A stretch of DNA of 64,000 bases from CAVQGZ01 sp963712175 (GTDB taxonomy: Bacteria; Actinomycetota; Actinomycetes; Jiangellales; Jiangellaceae): assembly GCA_963712175.1 (NCBI GenBank), contig CAVQGZ010000004.1, positions 558,001-622,000 of the forward strand, given 5' to 3'. The position numbers and the translations under genes were made by a program. This document shows positions 17,706 through 25,907 of the stretch, piece after piece (within the stretch, counting starts at the first letter, position 1; every line of letters starts with the position of its first letter). Below the pieces are notes generated by a model. The model had not been told where the DNA came from. It ran no database searches and saw nothing but the letters and a program-made list of their open reading frames with translations.

Positions 17706-18711
17706 ATGAGTCGATACGGACCCCAGTACGGGCCGGACGTGACTTTCCTGGGTGTGCCGCGCTGTGCCGTGGACGAGCCGTCGTCCTACGCCGATGCGGA
17801 CGTCGTCATCGTGGGAGCGCCGTTCGACGGCGGTGCCTCGTACCGTGCCGGTACCCGGTTCGGTCCCTCCGCGATCCGGACCGCGGACTACCTGCCGCAC
17901 GACGGGTCCCGCCCGTCCTTGGCGCTGCGCACCGACGCACTGGCCGACCTGCGCGTCCTCGACGCCGGCGACGTCGAGATGTTCGCCGGCGACGTCTCGC
18001 GGTCGCTGCCGTGACCTGGAAGCCGCCGTGACCGCCGTGGCCTCGACCGGCGCCGTCCCGCTGGTGCTGGGCGGAGACCACACGGTGACGTGGCCCAACG
18101 CGACCGGTGTTGCGCGGGCCCACGGCTGGGGACGAGTGAGCGTCGTCCACTTCGACGCGCACGCCGACACCGGCGACGTCTCCTTCGGGTCGTTGGTCGG
18201 GCACGGTCAGCCGATGCGACGCCTGATCGAGTCGGGCGCCGTCCGCGGAGACCGGTTTCTGCAGATCGGGTTGCGCGGGTACTGGCCACCACCGGCGGTG
18301 CTCGACTGGATGGCCGAACGTGGGATGCGCTCCTACGAGATGTCCGAGATCGGGGCACGTGGCCTGGACGAGTGCCTGAGCGAGGCCTTCGCGCTGGCCA
18401 TGGACGACTGCGACGCGGTCTTCCTGTCGGTCGACATCGATGTGGCCGACCCTGGCTTCGCACCTGGGACCGGTACGCCGGAACCGGGCGGCCTCAGCGC
18501 CCGCGAGCTGCTGGACGCGGTGCGGCGGGTCGGTCTGGAGCTGCCGCTGGCCGGTGTCGACGTCGTGGAGGTCAGCCCGCCGTACGACCACGCTGACATC
18601 ACTGCCGCCCTGGCCAACCGGGTGGTGCTCGAGGTGCTCTCGGCCATGGCCGCTCGTCGGCGAGGACATGACGTGGATCCCCGTCGACCCCTTCTGGAAG
18701 GACGTCCATGA
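17706..18711 (+). pseudogene. speB: Agmatinase family ureohydrolase, one apparent +1 frameshift
   Basis: The ureohydrolase would cleave agmatine (or another guanidino acid) to putrescine and urea using a Mn pair. The first frame (17706-18014) gives VIVGAPFDGGASYRAGTRFGP. The second carries all metal motifs: GGDHTVTWP, HFDAHADTGD and SVDIDVADPGFAPGTGTPEP. The first frame ends in TGA at 18012-18014; dropping one base near 18013 restores a continuous SLPDLEAAV reading. All active-site residues are intact, so an indel error or very recent mutation is likely. ATG 17706 has AGG 9 nt upstream. It overlaps the next gene by ATGA. Confidence 0.85.
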
Positions 18712-20502
18712 CCGATCTGATGTCGCGGCGCGACCTCGACTTCCTGCTCTACGAGTGGCTCGACGTCGCCTCGCTGACCTCGCGTGAGCGCTTCGCCGAG
18801 CACTCGCGGGAGACCTTCGACGCGGCGCTGGACGTCTGTGCCCAGGTCGCTGCCGAGCAGTTCGCCCCGCACAACAAGATCGTCGACGCCCACGAGCCCA
18901 CCTTCGACGGCGAGCGCGTGCACATGGCTGCGGAGGTGGGCCCCGCCCTGGAGGCCTTCTGGGGGACCGGCCTGCTCGGGGCGAGCATGGACTCCGACGT
19001 CGGTGGCCTGCAGTTCCCCTACGTCGTCACCGCTGCCTGCACGTCCTGGTTCTCGGCGGCGAACGCGGGGACAGCCGGCTACCCCTTCCTCACCCAGGCC
19101 AACGCCAACCTGCTGCTGACCCACGGCAGCTCCCGAGCAGGTCGAGGCCTGGGTGCGTCCCATGGTCGAGGGCCGCTTCTTCGGCACGATGTGTCTGTCG
19201 GAGCCGCAGGCCGGGTCGTCCTTGGCCGACATCACGACGCGTGCCGAGCCGTGGCCCGACGGCACCTACCGACTCTTCGGCTCCAAGATGTGGATCTCCG
19301 GTGGCGACCACGACCTCAGCGAGAACATCGTCCATCTCGTGCTGGCCCGAGCGGCGGGTGCGCCGGCCGGCGTCTCGGGCATCTCCCTGTTCATCGTCCC
19401 GAAGCGGTTGCTGGCCGAGGACGGCAGCGTGGGCGAGCGCAACGACATCGTGCTGGCCGGTCTGAACCACAAGATGGGCTACCGGGGGACGGTGAACACG
19501 CTGCTCAGCCTCGGTGAGGGCGTGCATCGGCCACAGGGTGAGCCCGGAGCCGTCGGGTACCTCGTGGGGGAGGAGAACCGAGGGCTGGCCGCGATGTTCC
19601 ACATGATGAACGAGGCGCGGATCGGCGTCGGTGCCGGCGCGACCGCTCTCGGGTACACGGGGTACCTCAAGTCGTTGCGCTACGCCCGGGAGCGAGTGCA
19701 GGGCCGCCCAGTCGGCGCGAAGGATCCGACCTCGCCTCCGGTGCCATTGGTCGCGCACGCGGACGTGCGCCGGATGCTGCTGGCGCAGAAGGCCTACGTC
19801 GAGGGTGCCCTCGCGCTGACGCTCTACTGCGCCCGCCTGGTCGACGAGGAGAAGACCGCGCCGACGCGGAATGACCGTGAGCGCGCCCACCGGTTGCTGG
19901 AGATGCTCACGCCGGTGGCCAAGAGCTGGCCCTCCCAGTGGTGCCTGGCTGCGAACGACCTCGCGATCCAGGTGCACGGGGGCTACGGGTACACGCGCGA
20001 CTACGACGTGGAGCAGCACTACCGGGACAACCGGTTGAACCCGATCCACGAGGGGACGCACGGGATCCAGGGGCTCGACCTGCTGGGGCGCAAGGTCGTG
20101 GCCGACGGCGGAGCCGGGCTCGCCGACCTGGTCGGCGCCATCGACGCAACCGTGTCACGGGCGCGAGCCTGCGGCGGCGAAGTCGCCGGTCTCGCGGCGT
20201 CGCTGGCGGCCGCGGTGCGCCGCGTCGCTGAGGTGACGGCGACGTTGTGGCAGGCGGGGGACCCCGAGGTCACCCTCGCCAATGCCAGCATCTACCTGGA
20301 AGCTGTCGGCCATGTCGTGGTGGCCTGGATGTGGCTCGAGCAGCGTCTGGCAGCCGGGGAGTCGCCGGGTGCGTTCTACGACGGCAAACGCCAGGCGACC
20401 CGATACTTCTTCGGCTACGAGCTGCCGCGCGTGCATCCCCAGCTCGACCTGCTGGCGTCGCTGGACAGGACCACGTTGGACATGGCCGACAGCTGGTTCT
20501 AG
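18708..20502 (+). pseudogene. Large acyl-CoA dehydrogenase (DmdC-like), one apparent +1 frameshift
   Basis: The combined reading is about 597 residues, the length of the large FadE/DmdC group. It has a short N-terminal AcylCoA_DH_N segment (SRRDLDFLLYEWLDV), a flavin/substrate core (CLSEPQAGSSLADI, GSKMWISGGDHD), the catalytic-region glutamate near NPIHEGTHGIQGLDLLGRK, and an extra C-terminal helical domain. The frame changes at CCC 19132-19134; deleting one C gives an uninterrupted GSSEQVEAWVRPM. It oxidises an acyl-CoA to the enoyl-CoA with ETF as acceptor; the substrate is unknown. The ATGA overlap with the agmatinase gene implies one operon. Confidence 0.82.
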
Positions 20503-20521
20503 GGAGCCGGCCGAGCCTCGG

Positions 20522-20638
20522 TCAGCGGCAGGAGCAGCGTCGCTCCGACGGCACGCCTCGGAAGATCTGCTCCACGTGCATGCCGCACCCGGCGTACGTC
20601 ATCTTCTTGCAGCGGGGACAGACAGCGGGGCTGCACAT
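20522..20638 (-). CDS. Tiny Cys-rich putative zinc-binding protein (38 aa)
   Basis: The product begins MCSPAVCPRCKKMTYAGCG and has seven cysteines (CxxxxCPRC, C, then CSC at the end), suggesting one bound metal ion. Similar 35-45-residue proteins with a CxxC...GCG pattern are common orphan genes in actinobacteria; no function is known to me. Support is unusually good for so short a gene: AAGGAG 7 nt before the ATG, and a promoter on the same strand (TATAGT and TTGCCC, 17 bp apart) whose spacer is filled by a palindrome. It converges on the acyl-CoA dehydrogenase. Confidence 0.75.
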   Translation of the reverse strand: MCSPAVCPRCKKMTYAGCGMHVEQIFRGVPSERRCSCR

Positions 20639-20675
20639 GATCGGCTCCTTCGAGTCGATGGCCAAGGGGTTGGTG

Positions 20676-20719
20676 TTGACAGGACTATATACCCCCGGGG
20701 GTATCGGGGCAACTAAGGT
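20676..20719 (+). promoter_or_regulatory. Promoter region of the saccharopine-dehydrogenase-like gene
   Basis: TAAGGT (20714-20719) is followed by 7 nt and then ATG 20727, the spacing of a leaderless actinobacterial promoter, though AGGTGA can also act as a ribosome site. A consensus TTGACA lies at 20676-20681 and the 16-bp palindrome between, so a protein bound there would also affect this gene. Confidence 0.4.
20684..20712 (-). promoter_or_regulatory. Promoter with 16-bp GC-tract palindromic operator (CsoR/FrmR-like)
   Basis: On the minus strand, TTGCCC (20707-20712) and TATAGT (20684-20689) are 17 bp apart. ATACCCCCGGGGGTAT (20689-20704) is a perfect palindrome lying in the spacer. A/T ends around C-tract/G-tract halves recall operators of the CsoR/RcnR/FrmR/CstR repressors, which sense copper, nickel, formaldehyde or sulfane sulfur. 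No such regulator gene is in the window, so the sensor is unknown. Confidence 0.6.
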
Positions 20720-20726
20720 GAGCCCC

Positions 20727-21935
20727 ATGCGTGTCCTGATCGTGGGTGCTGGTGGAGTCGGGACGGCGACCGCGCTGATCCTTGCTCGCCGTGAGTTCGT
20801 CGACCGCTGCGTCGTGGCCGACTACGACATCGGCCGGGCCCGGGTGGTCGCCGACCGTGTCGGCCGGGCGAGCTTCACCGCCGCAGCCGTGGACGCGTCA
20901 GACCCGCACGCGGTCGCTGATCTGTGCCGGGCTCACGCGGTGACGCATGTGGTGAACGCCGTCGACCCCCGCTTCGTACTCGCGATCTTCGAGGGCGCGT
21001 TCATCGCCGGGGCGGACTACCTCGACACGGCGATGAGCCTCTCGTCTCGCCATGAGCAGGCGCCGTTCGAGCAGTGCGGGGTCAAGCTCGGGGACGACCA
21101 GCTCGCCCAGTCCAAGGCCTGGGAGGACGCCGGTCGGCTGGCCGTCGTCGGGATGGGAGTGGAGCCGGGGCTCGCTGACGTCTTCGCGCGCTACAGCGCC
21201 GACCACCTGTTCTCCTCGATCGACGAGATCGGCGTGCGTGACGCCTCGAACCTCCAGGTCGCCGGGCACGACTTCGCGCCGACGTTCTCGATCTGGACCA
21301 CCATCGAGGAGTGCCTCAACCCACCAGTCATCTGGGAGGCCGATCGTGGGTGGTTCACCACCGAGCCCTTCAGCGAGCCCGAGGTCTTCACGTTCCCCGG
21401 CGGTATCGGTCCGGTCGAGTGCGTGAACGTCGAGCACGAAGAGGTGCTGCTCATGCCGCGCTGGTTGGACGTCGGGCGCGTGACGTTCAAGTTCGGCCTC
21501 GGCGACGAGTTCATCGAGGTGCTGCGCACCTTGAACAAGCTGGGCCTGGACCGCACCGACAAGGTTCGGGTCGGCGACGTCCGGGTGAGCCCACGCGACG
21601 TCGTGGCCGCCGTGCTGCCCGACCCGAACACCTTGGGGGACAAGATGTCGGGCGTGACCTGCGCCGGGGTATGGGTCACCGGGACGGGCAAGGACGGCAC
21701 CGGCCGCGAGGTCTACGTGCACCACCTGGCCGACAACGAGCAGTCGATGGCCGAGTGGGGGTCGCAGGCGGTCGTCTGGCAGACGGCCCTGGGCCCGGCG
21801 ATTGCCCTCGAGCTGCTGGCCGAGGGCGCCTGGGCCGGCGCCGGGGTGCTGGGACCGGAAGCGTTCGACGCCGTCCCGTTCCTCGACCTGCTCGGCGCCG
21901 GCTACGGGCAGGAGTGGATCGTCGAGGAGCGCTAG
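20727..21935 (+). CDS. Saccharopine dehydrogenase-family NAD(P)-dependent oxidoreductase
   Basis: The 402-residue product starts with a classic Rossmann motif (VLIVGAGGVGTATALILARR) and continues with ADYDIGRARVVADRV, NAVDPRFVLAIFEGAF and GADYLDTAMS, as in saccharopine, lysine 6- and carboxynorspermidine dehydrogenases. The GVEPGLADVFARY segment and C-terminal domain also fit. Beside polyamine genes, a carboxynorspermidine- or lysine-type substrate is attractive, but the partner decarboxylase is absent and the reaction is not settled. Its stop shares CTAG with the convergent gabT stop. Confidence 0.83.
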   Translation: MRVLIVGAGGVGTATALILARREFVDRCVVADYDIGRARVVADRVGRASFTAAAVDASDPHAVADLCRAHAVTHVVNAVDPRFVLAIFEGAFIAGADYLDTAMSLSSRHEQAPFEQCGVKLGDDQLAQSKAWEDAGRLAVVGMGVEPGLADVFARYSADHLFSSIDEIGVRDASNLQVAGHDFAPTFSIWTTIEECLNPPVIWEADRGWFTTEPFSEPEVFTFPGGIGPVECVNVEHEEVLLMPRWLDVGRVTFKFGLGDEFIEVLRTLNKLGLDRTDKVRVGDVRVSPRDVVAAVLPDPNTLGDKMSGVTCAGVWVTGTGKDGTGREVYVHHLADNEQSMAEWGSQAVVWQTALGPAIALELLAEGAWAGAGVLGPEAFDAVPFLDLLGAGYGQEWIVEER

Positions 21936-23269
21936 CCCCGCCCGTCGACCTCGACGAACACGCTCTCGATGATGTCCAGGCCCTCACCCAGCAGGTCGTC
22001 GGTGATGACCAGTGAGGGCAGGAACCGCAGGACGTTCCCGAAGGTGCCGCAGGTCAGCGTGATCAACCCCTGGCGGTGGCAGGCGGCGGACACCGCCGCC
22101 GTGAGCGCCGCGTCCGGTTCGATGGTGCCGGGGCGGACGATCTCGGCGGCGATCATGGCGCCGCGTCCGCGGATGTCACCGATGGCGGGGTGCTCGGCTG
22201 CGATCTTCTCCAGCCGCGGGACCATGACGCTCTCGATGTGACGGGCCCGGTCCACCAGCCCGTCCTGCTCGATCATGGCGATCGCGCCCAGCGCTGCGGC
22301 GCAGGCGACCGGGTTGCCGCCGTAGGTGCCGCCCAGCCCCCCGGCGTGGGCGGCGTCCATCACATCACTGCGCCCGGTGACAGCGGCCAGGGGCATCCCT
22401 CCTGCGATGCCCTTGGCGGTCGTGATGAGGTCGGGCACCACCCCTTCGGCGTCGCAGGCGAACCAGTCGCCGGTGCGCGCGAAGCCGGTCTGGATCTCAT
22501 CGGCCACGAGCAGCACGTCGTTCGCGCGGCACCACTGCGCGATCGTGGGCAGGAATCCGGCGGCGGGGACGACGAAGCCGCCCTCGCCCTGGATCGGCTC
22601 GATCACGACGGCCGCCAGCGTGGCCGCGCCCACCTGCTTCTCCAGCACGTCGATGGCTCGCTGCGCAGCCTGAACCCCATCGATCGGGGCGGGCTCGCGG
22701 AAGGGGTAGCTCATCGGGGCCCGGTACACCTCGGGGGCGAACGGGCCGAACGAGTGCTTGTAGGGCATCGACTTCGCGGTGAGCGCCATCGTCAGGTTGG
22801 TGCGGCCGTGGTAGGCGTGGTCGAAGACGGCGACAGCCTGCTTCCCGGTGAAGGCCCGCGCGATCTTGACGGCGTTCTCGACGGCCTCGGCTCCGGAGTT
22901 GAACAGGGCAGAGCGCTTCTCGTTCTCGCCGGGCGTCCGGATGTTGAGCTGCTCGCAGACCGCCACGTAGCCCTCGTACGGCGTGACCATGAAGCACGTG
23001 TGGGTGAAGGCCGCCACCTGTTCGGCCGCCGCCGACACGACGGGCTGCGCCGCATGACCGACAGTGGTGACGGCGATGCCCGACCCGAAGTCGATCAGCT
23101 GGTTGCCGTCGACGTCGACGACGATGGCTCCCTCTGCGGCAGCCACGTAGGCGGGCAGCATCGTCGCGACCCCGCGGGCCACAGCCGCTGACTTGCGGGC
23201 GGCAAGCTCGCGCGAGCGTGGACCAGGGATGTCGGTGACGAGACGGCGTTCCTGGGAGATGCTGGTCAT
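21932..23269 (-). CDS. gabT: 4-aminobutyrate aminotransferase
   Basis: The 445-residue class III aminotransferase has NSGAEAVENAVKIAR (PLP phosphate), DHAYHGRTNLTMALT, EPIQGEGGFVVPA, LLVADEIQTGFARTGDWF and the PLP lysine in LITTAKGIAGGMPLAAVTGR. It transfers the amino group of GABA to 2-oxoglutarate, giving succinate semialdehyde, which GabD (divergent neighbour) oxidises. ATG 23269 is supported by TACGCT ending 8 nt upstream (leaderless spacing) and by alignment of the N-terminus. Much longer readings upstream run antisense through gabD and are not real. Confidence 0.93.
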   Translation of the reverse strand: MTSISQERRLVTDIPGPRSRELAARKSAAVARGVATMLPAYVAAAEGAIVVDVDGNQLIDFGSGIAVTTVGHAAQPVVSAAAEQVAAFTHTCFMVTPYEGYVAVCEQLNIRTPGENEKRSALFNSGAEAVENAVKIARAFTGKQAVAVFDHAYHGRTNLTMALTAKSMPYKHSFGPFAPEVYRAPMSYPFREPAPIDGVQAAQRAIDVLEKQVGAATLAAVVIEPIQGEGGFVVPAAGFLPTIAQWCRANDVLLVADEIQTGFARTGDWFACDAEGVVPDLITTAKGIAGGMPLAAVTGRSDVMDAAHAGGLGGTYGGNPVACAAALGAIAMIEQDGLVDRARHIESVMVPRLEKIAAEHPAIGDIRGRGAMIAAEIVRPGTIEPDAALTAAVSAACHRQGLITLTCGTFGNVLRFLPSLVITDDLLGEGLDIIESVFVEVDGRG

Positions 23270-23276
23270 GAACCGC

Positions 23277-23309
23277 AGCGTAGGCCCGGCCGGTCTGGCG
23301 CGATAGCGT
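23277..23309. promoter_or_regulatory. Divergent gabT/gabD promoter region
   Basis: On the minus strand TACGCT (23277-23282) lies 7 nt before the gabT ATG, implying leaderless gabT mRNA. On the plus strand TAGCGT (23304-23309) could serve gabD, leaving a leader of about 38 nt with AGGAGG (23341-23346). Only -10 boxes are recognisable. Confidence 0.4.
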
Positions 23310-23353
23310 CGGCGATGAGGGCCCGAGCGGGTCGCTGACGAGGAGGGTGTGGC

Positions 23354-24814
23354 ATGGATCTGCGCGAGCGGCAGGTGGTCGACGCGGTCCCGACTGGGCT
23401 GCTGATCGGCGGGCAGTGGCGCCCGGCACTTGGGGGCCGCACGTTCTCGGTGCACGACCCGTCCACGGGCTCGGTGCTGACGGACGTGGCCGACGCCGCG
23501 CCCGCCGACGGGATGGCAGCGCTGGATGCCGCCGCGGCCACGCAGCCTTCCTGGGCGTCGACTGCGCCGCGCGAGCGAGGCGAGATCCTGCGGCGGGCCT
23601 TCGAGCTCCTCCACGAACGCCTCGACGACCTGGCGCTGCTCATGACCCTGGAGATGGGCAAGCCGATCGCGGAGTCGCGCGGCGAGATCGTCTACGCCGC
23701 TGAGTTCCTGCGGTGGTTCTCCGAGGAGGCGGTGCGCATCCACGGGGACTACCGCGTCGCGCCCGCCGGTGACAAGCGCATCCTGACCATGCAGCAGCCC
23801 GTCGGCCCCTGCCTGCTGATCACCCCCTGGAACTTCCCGATGGCGATGGGTACTCGCAAGATCGGTCCGGCTGTGGCCGCCGGCTGCACCATGGTCGTGA
23901 AGCCGGCATCGGAGACCCCGCTGTCGATGCTGGCGCTGGCCCAGGTCATGGCTGAGGCGGGGCTGCCGGACGGGGTGCTGAACGTCATCACTACCCACTC
24001 CTCGGGGGCCGTCATGGAGCCCCTCATCCGTGACCGACGTGCCCGCAAGCTGTCGTTCACCGGGTCCACCGGGGTGGGGCAGCGTCTGGTCGAGCAATCG
24101 GCGCAGCAGCTGCTGCGGGTGTCGATGGAGCTCGGCGGCAATGCGCCGTTCCTGGTCTTCGCCGATGCCGACCTGGACGCCGCGGTTGATGGCGCGGTCC
24201 AGGCGAAGATGCGCAACGTCGGGGAGGCCTGTACCGCGGCGAACAGGTTCCTGGTCGCCGACGAGGTCGCCGACGAGTTCTCCGCACGGCTGGCACAGCG
24301 GCTGTCGTCCATGAAGGTGGGCAGGGGGGTCGCCGACGACGTCCAGGTGGGTCCGGTGATCACCGAGAAGGCGCGCGCGGAGATCCTCGCTCTGGTGACC
24401 GACGCGACCGATCGCGGAGCGCGGCTGCTGACGGGCGGTAACGCCATGGAGGGCCCGGGCTTCTTCGTCGCGCCCACGGTTCTCGCCGACGTCCCGCCGG
24501 ACGCTCGCGTGGGCCGCGAGGAGATCTTCGGACCGGTTGCCCCGGTCGTCCGGTTCAGCTCGGAGCAGGAGGCGCTGGACATGGCCAACGGCACCGAGTA
24601 CGGGCTGATCTCGTACGTGTTCACGACCGACCTGGCCCGCGGCCTGCGAGTCAGCGAGGCCCTGGAGTCCGGGATGGTTGCGCTGAACGCCGGCGTGATC
24701 TCGAACCCCGCGGCTCCCTTCGGCGGCGTCAAGGCGTCGGGCTTCGGGCGCGAGGGCGGGCGCGAGGGCATCGCCGAGTACCTCGAGACCAAGTACGTCG
24801 GCATAGGCGTGTAG
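23354..24814 (+). CDS. gabD: Succinate-semialdehyde dehydrogenase
   Basis: The 486-residue aldehyde dehydrogenase of the GabD group has TPWNFPMAMGTRKIGPA (cofactor), FTGSTGVGQRL, glutamate in SMELGGNAPF, cysteine in NVGEACTAANR, and EIFGPVAPVVRF near the end. It oxidises succinate semialdehyde to succinate, usually with NADP+. AGGAGG lies 7 nt before the ATG. Placement back to back with gabT gives the complete GABA shunt exit and closes the polyamine route encoded upstream. Confidence 0.93.
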   Translation: MDLRERQVVDAVPTGLLIGGQWRPALGGRTFSVHDPSTGSVLTDVADAAPADGMAALDAAAATQPSWASTAPRERGEILRRAFELLHERLDDLALLMTLEMGKPIAESRGEIVYAAEFLRWFSEEAVRIHGDYRVAPAGDKRILTMQQPVGPCLLITPWNFPMAMGTRKIGPAVAAGCTMVVKPASETPLSMLALAQVMAEAGLPDGVLNVITTHSSGAVMEPLIRDRRARKLSFTGSTGVGQRLVEQSAQQLLRVSMELGGNAPFLVFADADLDAAVDGAVQAKMRNVGEACTAANRFLVADEVADEFSARLAQRLSSMKVGRGVADDVQVGPVITEKARAEILALVTDATDRGARLLTGGNAMEGPGFFVAPTVLADVPPDARVGREEIFGPVAPVVRFSSEQEALDMANGTEYGLISYVFTTDLARGLRVSEALESGMVALNAGVISNPAAPFGGVKASGFGREGGREGIAEYLETKYVGIGV

Positions 24815-24839
24815 GGGCAGGCGCACCGCAGCGCGTGGC

Positions 24840-24893
24840 GTTGCGACGTCTCGCACCCTTGTGCGAACGCGAAGGGTCGTGAACGTCTCAACC
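24840..24893. repeat. 54-bp imperfect palindrome, left copy bracketing the DUF559 gene
   Basis: Outer arms GTTGCGACGT (24840-24849) and ACGTCTCAAC (24883-24892) pair at 9 of 10 positions. An inner stem ACCCTT (24855-24860)/AAGGGT (24872-24877) encloses an 11-nt loop. By hand alignment about 40 of 54 bases match the copy at 25828-25881 in the same orientation. The DUF559 stop codon lies inside this copy. Confidence 0.6.
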
Positions 24894-25817
24894 GGATGAG
24901 CGGAGCAGAGCCTGCTCGAGGCGAAGGCAGAAGCGTCGTGGGCGCAAGACGTCGTCAGCCGTCGCACGCAGCACCTGCCAGCCCTCGGCGCGGTAGGCCT
25001 CGTCGCGGGCGACGTCCTGGCGCCACCGTCGCCGCGACCGGTGTACGTCGCCTTCGTACTGCATCGCGACCCGGTGCCTGAGGTAGGCGAGGTCGGCCTG
25101 TCCCAGCCACTCGCCGGCCTGGTCGAGGACGGTGACGTTCACCTCGGGTTCGGGCAGGCCGAAGCGCACGATCGCCAGCCGCAGGCGCGACTCCTGTGGT
25201 GAGTCCACGCCCTCGCGCACCCGGGCCAGTGCCCGGCGGACGCGGGCGGCGCCCGGATGCCTCGCGACGCCGACCACGTCCGCCGTCAGCGTCGCGACCC
25301 CGCCGTACCAGCGGGCAAGGTGGTCTCCGACCACGACGAGCTCGTCGTCGTGCATGCCCCCGGCGAGGTCGAGCATCGTCCGCCCCGCGGATGTCGTCAC
25401 GATGCCGGCCACGAGCTCGCGATCCAGCGGCAGCCGCGTCCGGTGCACGCTCACCCCGGCCCGGCTTCGTGGCGCGGGCTGCGGCGCCGGCACGCTGACG
25501 TGGATGTGTCCGTCGGCCTGGGTGTCGTAGCCCCGCAGGGCGAGCGACGTCGCATGGCTGAACGCAGCACCGTCAGGCATGAGCAGGCCCACCGCGGCAC
25601 ACCGCAGTCGCAGGCTGTCGGCGGTGTCGGCCGTGACGTACACCCCGCGGTACAGCCGCCGGAAGACACTGCTGCGCAGACGGCTCACCGGTACCCCGGC
25701 CTCGTGCGCCATCGCCACCGTGAAGGGCCGTCCTCGGAGCGCAGCGGGGACGGCTGCGGGCGGCTGCACGGCACCCAGCCTCTTCGGTCGCGGGACGGCA
25801 CCTCCGTGCTCATCCAC
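24888..25817 (-). CDS. DUF559 / AbiEi-like protein with Vsr-type endonuclease-fold C-terminus
   Basis: The product of about 309 residues has an N-terminal winged-helix-like region (FTVAMAHEAGVPVSRLR, then VFRRLYRGVYV) as in AbiEi-type proteins, a middle domain starting GAAFSHATSLALRG, and a C-terminal DUF559 domain (QADLAYLRHRVAMQYEGDVH...RDEAYRAEGWQVLRAT, given in parts). Such proteins are widespread orphans in actinobacteria; nuclease or regulatory activity is suspected but unproven. No AbiEii toxin partner is beside it. GTG 25817 is the likely start. The gene lies antisense between gabD and dxr, bracketed by two palindrome copies. Confidence 0.75.
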   Translation of the reverse strand: MDEHGGAVPRPKRLGAVQPPAAVPAALRGRPFTVAMAHEAGVPVSRLRSSVFRRLYRGVYVTADTADSLRLRCAAVGLLMPDGAAFSHATSLALRGYDTQADGHIHVSVPAPQPAPRSRAGVSVHRTRLPLDRELVAGIVTTSAGRTMLDLAGGMHDDELVVVGDHLARWYGGVATLTADVVGVARHPGAARVRRALARVREGVDSPQESRLRLAIVRFGLPEPEVNVTVLDQAGEWLGQADLAYLRHRVAMQYEGDVHRSRRRWRQDVARDEAYRAEGWQVLRATADDVLRPRRFCLRLEQALLRSSG

Positions 25818-25827
25818 AGCGTCACCT

Positions 25828-25881
25828 GGTGCGACGTTTCGGACGCTTGAACGCGCGTGAAGGGTCACGAACGTCGCACGC
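25828..25881. repeat. 54-bp imperfect palindrome, right copy bracketing the DUF559 gene
   Basis: Outer arms GTGCGACGTT (25829-25838) and AACGTCGCAC (25870-25879) are exact complements. The copy begins 11 bp upstream of the DUF559 start and ends 26 bp before the dxr GTG. It shares GCGACGT, CGCTTG/CCCTTG-like centre and GAAGGGTC..GAACGTC with the left copy. Confidence 0.6.
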
Positions 25882-25907
25882 GCGGCCCGGTAGGGGACAC
25901 TGGGCTG

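Noticed and set aside
20247..20726. In-frame upstream extension of the saccharopine-dehydrogenase-like gene
   Set aside because: It overlaps the acyl-CoA dehydrogenase and the promoter/palindrome region. The Rossmann motif begins two residues after ATG 20727, as normal.
23270..24967. N-terminal extension of gabT to 1011 residues
   Set aside because: The extension is antisense to gabD. The real GabT start is ATG 23269, with a -10 box at leaderless spacing.
24888..25817. AbiE type IV toxin-antitoxin system
   Set aside because: Only an AbiEi-like protein is present. No AbiEii nucleotidyltransferase toxin lies on either side, so a TA pair cannot be claimed.
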